Positions 1 through 5,205 of a stretch of 6,308 nucleotides of DNA are shown piece after piece. The position numbers were made by a program, and so were the translations under genes. The DNA lies in the NCBI GenBank assembly GCA_002478115.1, contig DLMH01000103.1, forward strand, positions 1-6,308, given 5' to 3'. The notes beneath the pieces were generated by a model. It saw only the letters and a program-made list of their open reading frames with translations, was not told where the DNA came from and did not search any database. The DNA is from Candidatus Acidiferrum typicum (GTDB taxonomy: Bacteria; Acidobacteriota; Terriglobia; Acidiferrales; UBA7541). Each line of letters starts with the position of its first letter. The stretch's first letter is position 1.

Positions 1-45
1 TCTTCGGTAACGCGACACTAGCGTTTCCAACAAACTGTAATTCAT
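1..45 (-). CDS. Possible 5' end of a hypothetical protein (partial, runs off window)
   Basis: Reading leftward from an ATG at 45-43, the minus strand is open to the window edge and gives MNYSLLETLVSRYRR, which looks more like a natural protein start than the Arg/Pro-rich GC translations elsewhere in this stretch. The other support is weak: a GGAG lies directly against the ATG with no usable spacer, and only 15 codons are visible. I do not recognise the family. It could equally be a chance open frame, and the sequence to the left of the window would decide. Confidence 0.25.
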   Translation of the reverse strand, partial: MNYSLLETLVSRYRR

Positions 46-85
46 CTCCGCGCTCGCCGCCCCGCACCCTTTCCGATCTCGCCAT

Positions 86-335
86 TCTGTCATCCCGCTT
101 GCCCCCTCGCCCTGAGCCTCGAAGGGAACCTCGATGGGACCGGAGCCTCACGCTTCCCGCGATCTCCCCCAAAATTGCCATTCCGCCGGCCGTGAGGGGA
201 GCCGAAGGGATCGAAGTGCCGCGCTTTGTGCGACCCCCCTAAATTGTCATCCCGCCGGCCCTCCGAAGGAGGGACCGAAGTGCCGCGCACGCTGCGCCCC
301 CCCCCCTAAATTGTCATCCCGACCGGAGCGGCCCG
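86..335. repeat. Degenerate tandem repeats of a 67-85 bp GC-rich unit (TGTCATCCCG type)
   Basis: Each unit begins with a version of TTGTCATCCCG followed by a GC-rich palindrome and a purine stretch. The starts are TGTCATCCCG at 88-97, TTGCCATTCCG at 175-185, TTGTCATCCCG at 244-254 and again at 311-321. The second and third units (171-240 and 241-307) are closest: both run AAATTG, CATYCCGCCGGCC, GAAGTGCCGCGC and then a C-rich run before the next AAATTG. The third unit contains a perfect hairpin, CCCTCC-GAA-GGAGGG (259-273), and ends in ten consecutive C residues (297-306). The last copy is only partial. Reading frames through this block are Arg/Pro-rich and have no support as genes. It resembles dispersed palindromic intergenic repeats of large soil-bacterial genomes; function unknown. 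Confidence 0.65.
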
Positions 336-408
336 ATGTTTTCTTCCGCGCCGCCTTTTGGCGCGTCGGGCCGCGCAGTGGAGAGATCCCGGCGCCACTT
401 CCATCTAC

Positions 409-514
409 TAGTGCCGTTCCAACTATTTGGGCCAAATGACGGTCCGAGCATCTGACGCGAACATGGAGAGAGTATTCTCGAAGGAATTTGCTGGAACAAG
501 TTGGAACGGCACTA
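409..514. mobile_element. 106-bp MITE-like element with perfect 16-bp terminal inverted repeats
   Basis: The left end TAGTGCCGTTCCAACT (409-424) is exactly reverse-complemented at the right end, AGTTGGAACGGCACTA (499-514). Both ends finish in the dinucleotide TA, as expected if the element had inserted by duplicating a TA target (IS630/mariner style). Just inside the left arm is a 13-bp palindrome, ATTTGGGCCAAAT (425-437), and near the right arm a small GAGA/TCTC hairpin (468-479). There is no reading frame of note inside. A non-autonomous transposon derivative (MITE) is the best reading; a structured RNA or large REP-type palindrome is the alternative. No matching transposase is in the window. 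Confidence 0.6.
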
Positions 515-539
515 ATCGTCACTGAGACCACTCCGCTCC

Positions 540-568
540 TTTACCCCACACCCTGCTCATGCTATTTT
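540..568 (+). promoter_or_regulatory. Likely sigma70 promoter of the tRNA-Leu gene
   Basis: TTTACC (540-545, four of six -35 consensus bases) is separated by exactly 17 bases from TATTTT (563-568, four of six -10 bases). Transcription would start near 575, a few bases before the mature tRNA 5' end at 581. The boxes are weak but the spacing and position fit a tRNA promoter. Confidence 0.4.
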
Positions 569-580
569 CAGTACAGTTCT

Positions 581-669
581 CCCGGAGTGGCGGAACTGGC
601 AGACGCAGCAGACTCAAAATCTGCCGGGGATCACTCCCCGTGTGGGTTCGACTCCCTCCTCCGGGACCA
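581..669 (+). tRNA. tRNA-Leu (anticodon CAA), CCA encoded
   Basis: The 89-base sequence folds as a class II tRNA. Acceptor stem CCCGGAG (581-587) pairs with CTCCGGG (659-665), followed by discriminator A666 and genomic CCA (667-669). The D stem is GCG/CGC (590-592/604-606) with the conserved GG in its loop. The anticodon stem GCAGA/TCTGC (608-612/620-624) holds the loop CTCAAAA with anticodon CAA (615-617), which reads the leucine codon UUG. The long variable arm is a six-pair stem (625-630/635-640), as required of tRNA-Leu. The T loop is TTCGACT (647-653). One oddity is a T-T mismatch (643 with 657) in the second pair of the T stem; otherwise the molecule looks functional. Its 3' end is a typical integration target for mobile elements. 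Confidence 0.96.
660..669 (+). repeat. Possible att core: tRNA 3' end, first copy of TCCGGGACCA
   Basis: The last ten bases of the tRNA-Leu gene, TCCGGGACCA, occur again in the same orientation at 1714-1723. Duplication of a tRNA 3' end is the classic footprint of site-specific integration, and the toxin-antitoxin pair lies between the copies. No integrase is present and the match is only 10 bp, so this is suggestive only. Confidence 0.3.
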
Positions 670-708
670 ACCTCTCCCTCATTTCATTCGGACGCCTGAA
701 TGACGAGA

Positions 709-774
709 TCGGCATATCTCGGCCGAGCATCCACTGGTGGAAAGCCTGGGCCCCCAGAAACGCAGATATGCCGA
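709..774. repeat. 11-bp perfect inverted repeat enclosing a 44-base loop
   Basis: TCGGCATATCT (709-719) is exactly reverse-complemented by AGATATGCCGA (764-774). The left arm overlaps a smaller alternative hairpin, CGAGAT/ATCTCG (704-709/716-721). A second small stem, CTGG/CCAG (746-749/754-757), lies in the large loop. No T-run follows on either strand, so it is not an ordinary intrinsic terminator. It sits between the tRNA and the convergent toxin gene, where it could stop transcripts, stabilise 3' ends or be a remnant of an element end. Confidence 0.4.
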
Positions 775-792
775 CACACGGTCTACGGAGAA

Positions 793-810
793 GGGACGTC
801 GAAACGTCCT
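793..810. other. Hairpin at the 3' end of the toxin transcript
   Basis: GGACGT (794-799) and ACGTCC (804-809) form a perfect six-pair stem around a four-base loop, with a further G-T pair outside (793/810). Read on the minus strand the loop is TTCG. It starts about 15 bases beyond the toxin stop codon, where a 3' end signal would be expected, but the sequence after it on the minus strand is not T-rich. It may be a weak terminator or a 3' stabilising hairpin. Confidence 0.35.
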
Positions 811-824
811 GGCGCTCAAACGGA

Positions 825-1250
825 CTATTTTTTCTTGGACAGCAGTCTGTCTATGACGGAGGCAAGTTGTTCGGCGAGCCGGCCAGTTTTGGCGACCACC
901 TGCAACTGCGCGTAGACATCCTCGGCGTCACCCTGTTTGCGCGCTCCCACCGCGCAAACAACTACAGTGGGAGGGTCTGGGTAGATTCTGTAAATCACGC
1001 GATGATTTGCAAACTCATGCTTCCAGTAGCCTGCGAGCGGTCCGCGGAGGGGTAATCCATATCCTTCGGGGTTTGCAGCAAGTTTCTTCTCCAAAACTTT
1101 TCGGAGCAGCTTTTTTACACTTCCGTCGAGCCCCTTGATTTCCTTACCAGCGTCAACTGTGTACCTAAGATCAAACGAAGCCGCCGCGTGAGGCTGATTG
1201 CCCCGGGCACCGGGTGGAACGGGTGGAGGCTTTTTTTGCTCTTTGCTCAT
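825..1250 (-). CDS. RelE/ParE-family toxin of a type II toxin-antitoxin system
   Basis: The 141-residue product has a RelE-fold core from about residue 28 to 115. The recognisable run is LRG (68-70), YWKHEF (75-80), HRVIYRI (83-89) and VGAR...VY (101-113), matching the LRG/YK/YRLVY/VGKR...VY pattern of RelE toxins, which cleave mRNA at the ribosome. By position against E. coli RelE, K77, R84, R104 and Y113 match functional residues, while E79 replaces the second catalytic lysine, so the exact activity (mRNA cleavage or a ParE-like target) is open. The protein is longer than the usual 85-95 residues: it has a Pro/Lys-rich N-terminal extension (about 1-27) and a helical, Lys-ending C-terminal tail (about 116-141). 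Its ATG overlaps the antitoxin stop codon as ATGA (1250-1247), and no clear Shine-Dalgarno precedes it, so translation is probably coupled to the antitoxin. GC content is below that of neighbouring genes, suggesting acquisition. Confidence 0.85.
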   Translation of the reverse strand: MSKEQKKPPPVPPGARGNQPHAAASFDLRYTVDAGKEIKGLDGSVKKLLRKVLEKKLAANPEGYGLPLRGPLAGYWKHEFANHRVIYRIYPDPPTVVVCAVGARKQGDAEDVYAQLQVVAKTGRLAEQLASVIDRLLSKKK

Positions 1251-1555
1251 TTGCCGAACACGTCAGCGGTGGTGAGCAAACGACGGGTAGCAAAGTCTCT
1301 ATCGATGGTTTTGGAGAGGCGCATAAGCCGATTCGTGAGGTCACGATCGAAAAGAATCTCCAGAGTTGCGAGGATCGATTCCCGTTCCTCTAGGAGGTTG
1401 TCCAAGAAGTCCTTGTCAACGAGATATTTGGCAGCTTGACGCCGATTCTCGATCAGGACAACGCGGTTATCCTTGGCGGCCTTAAGGTAGTCTTTCAAAC
1501 TGTCCCGCAGATCGGAAGCGCTTACCCTTTTGACGTTCACACTTGCAGTAGCCAT
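1247..1555 (-). CDS. Phd/YefM-family antitoxin
   Basis: The 102-residue product begins with a Phd/YefM-type N-terminal domain: VSASDLRDSLKDYLKAAKDN (about residues 11-30) followed by VVLIENRRQAAKYLVDKDF (about 32-50). This is the usual helix-strand pattern that dimerises and binds the operon's own operator. The C-terminal half (about 55-102) is charged and helical, the part that normally wraps and neutralises the toxin; this region varies and I cannot align it to a named antitoxin. It is the first gene of the pair, with the toxin start overlapping its stop by four bases. GAGG (1567-1564) lies eight bases before the ATG. Antitoxin first, four-base overlap and a palindrome in the promoter all agree with an autoregulated toxin-antitoxin operon. 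Confidence 0.85.
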   Translation of the reverse strand: MATASVNVKRVSASDLRDSLKDYLKAAKDNRVVLIENRRQAAKYLVDKDFLDNLLEERESILATLEILFDRDLTNRLMRLSKTIDRDFATRRLLTTADVFGK

Positions 1556-1594
1556 GTTCCTTGCCTCGTTCCCGTCGTACGATTCGTTGTATCA

Positions 1595-1623
1595 AGTGTA
1601 CAGTTAAACTGCTAGGCTGTCAA
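1595..1623 (-). promoter_or_regulatory. Strong sigma70 promoter of the toxin-antitoxin operon with embedded operator
   Basis: On the minus strand a perfect -35 box TTGACA (1623-1618) is followed after exactly 17 bases by TACACT (1600-1595; four of six -10 bases). Transcription would start near 1588, about 33 bases before the antitoxin ATG. The spacer holds the palindrome CAGTT-A-AACTG (plus-strand 1601-1611), well placed for an antitoxin dimer to block RNA polymerase. A second, 8-bp palindrome TCGTACGA (1575-1582) lies in the leader. Operator function is inferred from Phd/YefM practice. Confidence 0.65.
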
Positions 1624-1713
1624 ATGTGGCAGCCGTTATTGTTTGGCCGCGATCCCTGGATGCGCGCTTTTCACCGGTGCATGGCCTCCGAGTCTCAGTC
1701 GCAAGCCCCGCTT

Positions 1714-1723
1714 TCCGGGACCA
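1714..1723 (+). repeat. Possible att core: second copy of the tRNA-Leu 3' end
   Basis: TCCGGGACCA here repeats the final ten bases of the tRNA (660-669), 1054 bp downstream and in the same orientation. Beyond it both sites share a similar pyrimidine-rich flank (CCT.TC), but the upstream flanks differ. If real it marks the far end of a small insertion carrying the toxin-antitoxin pair. The wider stretch 1624-1809 contains no gene I can support besides this and the PilZ gene promoter. Confidence 0.3.
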
Positions 1724-1759
1724 TCCTTTCTCCGCGCGCAACCTGGTACTTCCCTCCTC

Positions 1760-1788
1760 TTGACGCGCGCATCCCCGCAGCACATAAA
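1760..1788 (+). promoter_or_regulatory. Likely sigma70 promoter of the PilZ gene
   Basis: TTGACG (1760-1765, five of six -35 bases) is followed after 17 bases by CATAAA (1783-1788, four of six -10 bases). The predicted start near 1795 leaves a leader of about 15 bases before the ATG at 1810. Confidence 0.5.
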
Positions 1789-1809
1789 TGAATACCCCTG
1801 ACGGAGCTT

Positions 1810-2193
1810 ATGTCTTCTCTTTCTTCCAATCTTGCTCCGATGAGCAATCGCCGCCGCAGCCAGCGCGTCCTCCTGCGCATTCCCATCCAGGTGATTGGCC
1901 GCGATCCGGACAAGAAGCCCGTTTCCGAATTGACGCACACGGCGGTTGTGAACGCGCACGGGGCCTTGATCTACCTGTCTCTGAAAGTGACCGTCGGGCA
2001 GGCCATCATCCTGAAGAACCCGGAGACCAACGAAGAGCAGCTTTGCCGCATCGCTCGTGCGGATCCCGCGCCAGATGGAAGAATTGAGGTGGGCATCGAA
2101 TTCGTCAAGCCTGCGCCGAATTTCTGGCGCGTGGCCTTCCCGCCATCGGATTGGGAGCCGCACTCCCCCGAAATCACCGCCGACACCTTCTAG
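1810..2193 (+). CDS. Single-domain PilZ protein with degenerate c-di-GMP motif
   Basis: The 127-residue product is almost entirely one PilZ domain, the fold that binds the second messenger cyclic di-GMP and transmits it to motility, exopolysaccharide or secretion machinery. The first ligand motif RxxxR is present (R15-R19 in NRRRSQR). The second motif, normally (D/N)xSxxG, reads VVNAHG (46-51), keeping the Gly but not the Asp/Asn or Ser in their usual places. The later strands IEVGIEF and FWRVAFPPSDW are typical of PilZ domains. There is no signal peptide, membrane segment or partner domain, so it is a cytoplasmic adaptor. GGAG (1803-1806) is only three bases from the ATG; a second ATG at 1840 (M11) lacks a Shine-Dalgarno, so I keep 1810. 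With the second motif altered it may bind c-di-GMP weakly or act as a protein-binding PilZ. It is separated from the hydrolase gene by 115 bases, with no sign of cotranscription. Confidence 0.85.
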   Translation: MSSLSSNLAPMSNRRRSQRVLLRIPIQVIGRDPDKKPVSELTHTAVVNAHGALIYLSLKVTVGQAIILKNPETNEEQLCRIARADPAPDGRIEVGIEFVKPAPNFWRVAFPPSDWEPHSPEITADTF

Positions 2194-2270
2194 CGGGCCG
2201 CCTTTCCTCGCGCGTTTTTTCCTTGCTTCCGCGCATCTTCAGAATTCTATGGAACTCTTTATTGAATCGG

Positions 2271-2301
2271 TTTAATATCGGGTCCGGCAGTTTCTTCGAG
2301 G
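2271..2301 (+). promoter_or_regulatory. Possible -10 region and ribosome binding site of the GH2 gene
   Basis: The AT-rich stretch TTTAATAT (2271-2278) offers -10 candidates, but the best -35 at 17 bases from TAATAT is TGGAAC (2250-2255), only three of six consensus bases, so the promoter is weak or needs an activator. The ribosome binding site GAGG (2298-2301) is better supported: it is seven bases from the ATG at 2309 but only one base from the GTG at 2303, which fixes the start at 2309. Confidence 0.35.
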
Positions 2302-2308
2302 TGTGCAC

Positions 2309-4990
2309 ATGGCTTCTTTTCGCGGCTTGATCTCCCGTACTCTTGCGGCATTTGTTCTGTTGTCATTGCTTGCGTTTTGCCCTGCTGCTCTTTCCGCCAA
2401 GGAGAGTTCATCCGATTTCCCGAAACTCGATCTCCAGGGCAGTTGGCAAATGCAGTCGTCCTGCGTGGACCATTCCTCCGGTGAGGCGATTTCCACTCCC
2501 GGATTCGCGGCTAAGGGTTGGCACTCCGCCGAGATACCCGGCACGGTTGTCGGCGCACTGGTGACAGACAAAACACTGCCCGATCCAAATTACGCGATGA
2601 ACCTGAAATCGTTTCCCGGCGTCGTGCTGGACGGCGAAGAACCGTTTTCCAATCGCGACATGCCCGCGGACAGCCCGTTCCGTTGCTCGCACTGGTTCCG
2701 GATGGAGTTCGCCACGCCGCGCGAGTACATCAACAAACAGGCGTGGCTTCATTTCCTCGGCATCAACTACCGCGCCAATATCTGGGTGAATGGTCAGAAG
2801 ATCGCCGACCGCGCCGATGTGGCCGGGGCGTACCGCGCCTACGAATACAACATCAAGAGTCTGCTGCGCGCCAGGGAGAACGCCGTGGCCGTGGAAGTCT
2901 TTGCCCCGGGGAAAGACGATCTCGGCCTCACCTGGGTGGATTGGAATCCCACGCCTCCCGATAAAGACATGGGCATCTGGCGAGAGGTGTATCTGACAGG
3001 CAGCGGGAATATTTCTTTGCGGCATCCGTTCGTTCAGTCCAAGCTTGCTCCGGACTACAAAACCGCCGCGCTGACGCTGAGCGCCGAAGTGCGCAACTCT
3101 ACCGATCATCCCGTGACCGCGGTCGTGCACGCAGAAGTGGCGGGAGAAAAACTACAGCAATCCGTGGAATTGGCGGCCAACGAAACGAAGATCGTGCGTT
3201 TCTCGCCCGACCCGTTTGCCCAGCTCAAGCTGGCCCACCCGCGCCTCTGGTGGCCCTACCAGATGGGCGAGCCGTATCTCTACACGGCGAAATTCCGCGT
3301 GGAAACCGGCAAGGAGATTTCGGATAGCGCCAGCCTCGATTTTGGAATCCGCGAAGTCACTTCGGAGCTTACCGACCTGGGCCACCGCTTGTTCAAAGTA
3401 AACGGCAAGCGCGTGCTGATCCGCGGCGCGGCGTGGGCGCCCGACATGGTTCTCCGCTGGTCGCCCAAGAAAGTGGATGCCGACCTCGCGTACACCAGGC
3501 ACATGGGGCTGAACGCCATCCGCCTGGAAGGGAAGATTGACCGCAAGGAATTTTTTGACAAGGCGGATCGCCTGGGCATTCTGGTCATGCCTGGCTGGAT
3601 CTGCTGCGATACCTGGGAGCACTGGGACACGTGGACGCCCGAAACCAGGAAAATCGCCGCCGCGTCGCTCGTCGATCAGATCAAAAGCCTGCGCACGCAC
3701 CCAAGCGTTTTCGTTTGGCTCTACGGCAGCGACAATCCGCCGCCGCCGGAAATCGAAAACATGTACCTCGGCATCCTCAAGGAACTCGAGTGGCCCAATC
3801 CCTCGGTCTCCTCGGCCTCCGGAACCCCGACCTCAGTCACCGGAGAATCCGGCGTCAAGATGACCGGGCCATACGAGTACGAACCGCCGATGTACTGGCT
3901 GGTGGATAAGGAAGCTGGTGGCGCGTACGGCTACAACACGGAAACAAGCCCCGGCCCCGCGATTCCTACCAAGGAGAGCCTGGCGAAATTCATCCCCAAG
4001 GATCACCTGTGGCCCATCGACGAGTATTGGAATTTCCACGCGGGCCGCGAACGCTTTGAGACCGTAAATGTTTTCACCGAGGCTCTCAACAAGCGCTACG
4101 GTACAGCCACTTCGCTGGACGATTACGAGCGCAAGGCCCAGGCGCAGGCCTACGACAATGAGCGCTCCATGTTTGAAGCCTATGGCCGTAACAAATACGT
4201 CTCCACCGGCGTGATTCAGTGGATGCTCAACAATGCCTGGCCTTCGCTGATCTGGCACCTCTACGACTACTATCTCGTGCCCGGCGGCGGTTTTTTCGGC
4301 ACCAAGAAGGCGCTGGAAATTGTGCACCTACAGTACAGCTACGACGATCATTCGGTGGCGGTCGTGAACGGCACATATGAAGCGCTGAAGGGGCTGAAGG
4401 TTACCGCGAAGCTCTACAACATTGACGCGAAGGAAGTGGCGGCGAAGGACGCCACGCTGGATGTGCCCGCCGATGCAAGCGTCAAGGCATTGGACCTGCC
4501 GAAGCCGGAAGCCCTCTCGACAACTTATTTTCTGAAGCTGCAGTTGCACGATGCCGCCGGAAAATTGCTCAGCGACAATTTCTACTGGCTTTCCACCAAG
4601 CCGGACACCATGGATTGGGCTGCGCGCAATGACACGGCCTACACGCCGCAAAAGGATTTCGGCGATCTGACGGGGCTCAACGCGCTGCCGCAGGTCAAGC
4701 TCGAAATCAAAGCCGATCACCGCAGCGATGCGGGGAAGGGAACAGTCCGCTTGAAGGTGAAAAATCCAAGTGCAAGCGTGGCGTTTCAAGTGCACGCCCG
4801 GCTGACCAAGGGCAAGGACGGCGATGATCTTGTGCCGGTGTTCTGGGACGACAATTATTTCTCGCTGCTGCCCGGCGAGGAAAAGAGTGTCAGCGCGACG
4901 TTTGACGCGAGCGACCTCAACGGGAAAGATCCTGCTCTGGAAGTTGAGGGCTACAACGTGGCTCCGGAGACGGTGAAAATCTCGCATTAG
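2309..4990 (+). CDS. Exported GH2 glycoside hydrolase, exo-beta-D-glucosaminidase (CsxA-like)
   Basis: This 893-residue enzyme should release terminal glucosamine from the non-reducing end of chitosan or chito-oligosaccharides (exo-beta-D-glucosaminidase type). A signal peptide (Arg-containing start, then a hydrophobic core ending ALSA, cleavage near residue 30) sends it to the periplasm or outside. Domains in order: sugar-binding jelly roll (about 40-225), Ig-like domain (about 230-325), TIM barrel (about 335-650), then two beta-rich C-terminal domains (about 655-775 and 785-893). WVDWNPTPPDKDMGIWREV (209-227), RLEG (405-408) and MPGWICCDTWE (427-437) are hallmarks of the CsxA group. The acid/base is Asp, D475 in YGSDNPPPP, where most GH2 enzymes have Glu; the nucleophile is E545 in NTETSPG. 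The spacing of 70 residues is close to CsxA (D469, E541, from memory). Length is normal and the gene is intact. Related GH2 endo-beta-mannosidases are the main alternative. An upstream in-frame GTG at 2303 would add two residues but lacks proper spacing. No transporter or partner hydrolase is adjacent. Confidence 0.93.
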   Translation: MASFRGLISRTLAAFVLLSLLAFCPAALSAKESSSDFPKLDLQGSWQMQSSCVDHSSGEAISTPGFAAKGWHSAEIPGTVVGALVTDKTLPDPNYAMNLKSFPGVVLDGEEPFSNRDMPADSPFRCSHWFRMEFATPREYINKQAWLHFLGINYRANIWVNGQKIADRADVAGAYRAYEYNIKSLLRARENAVAVEVFAPGKDDLGLTWVDWNPTPPDKDMGIWREVYLTGSGNISLRHPFVQSKLAPDYKTAALTLSAEVRNSTDHPVTAVVHAEVAGEKLQQSVELAANETKIVRFSPDPFAQLKLAHPRLWWPYQMGEPYLYTAKFRVETGKEISDSASLDFGIREVTSELTDLGHRLFKVNGKRVLIRGAAWAPDMVLRWSPKKVDADLAYTRHMGLNAIRLEGKIDRKEFFDKADRLGILVMPGWICCDTWEHWDTWTPETRKIAAASLVDQIKSLRTHPSVFVWLYGSDNPPPPEIENMYLGILKELEWPNPSVSSASGTPTSVTGESGVKMTGPYEYEPPMYWLVDKEAGGAYGYNTETSPGPAIPTKESLAKFIPKDHLWPIDEYWNFHAGRERFETVNVFTEALNKRYGTATSLDDYERKAQAQAYDNERSMFEAYGRNKYVSTGVIQWMLNNAWPSLIWHLYDYYLVPGGGFFGTKKALEIVHLQYSYDDHSVAVVNGTYEALKGLKVTAKLYNIDAKEVAAKDATLDVPADASVKALDLPKPEALSTTYFLKLQLHDAAGKLLSDNFYWLSTKPDTMDWAARNDTAYTPQKDFGDLTGLNALPQVKLEIKADHRSDAGKGTVRLKVKNPSASVAFQVHARLTKGKDGDDLVPVFWDDNYFSLLPGEEKSVSATFDASDLNGKDPALEVEGYNVAPETVKISH

Positions 4991-5002
4991 GCTGCTGCGC
5001 GG

Positions 5003-5039
5003 TCCGCTGCCTGGAGTAATCGCCGCGCCCTGGAGCGGA
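5003..5039 (+). other. Weak inverted repeat after the GH2 gene
   Basis: TCCGCT (5003-5008) pairs with AGCGGA (5034-5039) across a 25-base loop, starting 13 bases after the GH2 stop. There is no T-run after it, so it is at most a transcript-end structure. Nothing else is seen in the GC-rich stretch up to about 5100. Confidence 0.2.
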
Positions 5040-5112
5040 ATTGTCCGTGCGCGCGCGGCCCGCGGCATCGCAAGAACTGCTGTGTTTTGTGAAATATAGC
5101 GGCGCTTTTGCC

Positions 5113-5149
5113 GGGCGGGCTACCCTTACGAAACCCGCCCTGCGCTTTT
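5113..5149 (+). terminator. Possible rho-independent terminator downstream of GH2
   Basis: GGGCGGG (5113-5119) pairs perfectly with CCCGCCC (5134-5140) across a 14-base loop, and TTTT follows at 5146-5149 after four intervening bases. The stem is strong, but the loop is long and the T-run short and offset. It lies 123 bases past the GH2 stop and just before the promoter of the next gene, so it could insulate the two. Confidence 0.4.
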
Positions 5150-5154
5150 CCCCC

Positions 5155-5183
5155 TTGCCACCCCTGCTGTTAGTGACTAAGAT
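5155..5183 (+). promoter_or_regulatory. Sigma70 promoter of the XRE regulator gene
   Basis: TTGCCA (5155-5160, five of six -35 bases) is followed after 17 bases by TAAGAT (5178-5183, four of six -10 bases). Transcription would begin near 5190, giving a leader of about 16 bases that contains the G-rich Shine-Dalgarno at 5196-5200. This position also argues against any start codon upstream of 5190. Confidence 0.55.
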
Positions 5184-5205
5184 ACTGGTGCGATTGGGGG
5201 AAACC

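Noticed and set aside
134..531. Open frames of 60-100 codons on both strands in the left repeat region
   Set aside because: They run through tandem repeats and the inverted-repeat element, and are Arg/Pro-rich without ribosome binding sites or recognisable domains.
697..806. Hammerhead-ribozyme-like words CTGAATGACGAG and CGAAAC
   Set aside because: The CTGATGA core is broken by an extra base, and the helices around the words do not form the three-way junction.
642..1055. 137-codon plus-strand open frame starting inside the tRNA
   Set aside because: It overlaps the tRNA 3' end and lies antisense to the toxin gene, which has real family motifs.
1643..1907. 13-base direct repeat TTGGCCGCGATCC at 1643-1655 and 1895-1907
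   Set aside because: One copy is ordinary PilZ coding sequence, and one such chance match is not surprising in a window of this size.
1636..2163. 175-codon open frame on the minus strand across the PilZ gene
   Set aside because: It is antisense to a gene with clear family motifs, a promoter and a ribosome binding site, and its translation is rich in Arg, Gly and His without domain features.
2241..2248. 8-bp palindrome AGAATTCT upstream of GH2
   Set aside because: Short palindromes of this length are expected by chance, and no second half-site or regulator is linked to it.
2408..3130. 240-codon minus-strand open frame inside the GH2 gene (similar ones at 3152-3700, 3833-4327 and 4328-5068)
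   Set aside because: High-GC coding sequence leaves long antisense frames; these are shadows of the GH2 gene, which has strong motif support along its whole length.
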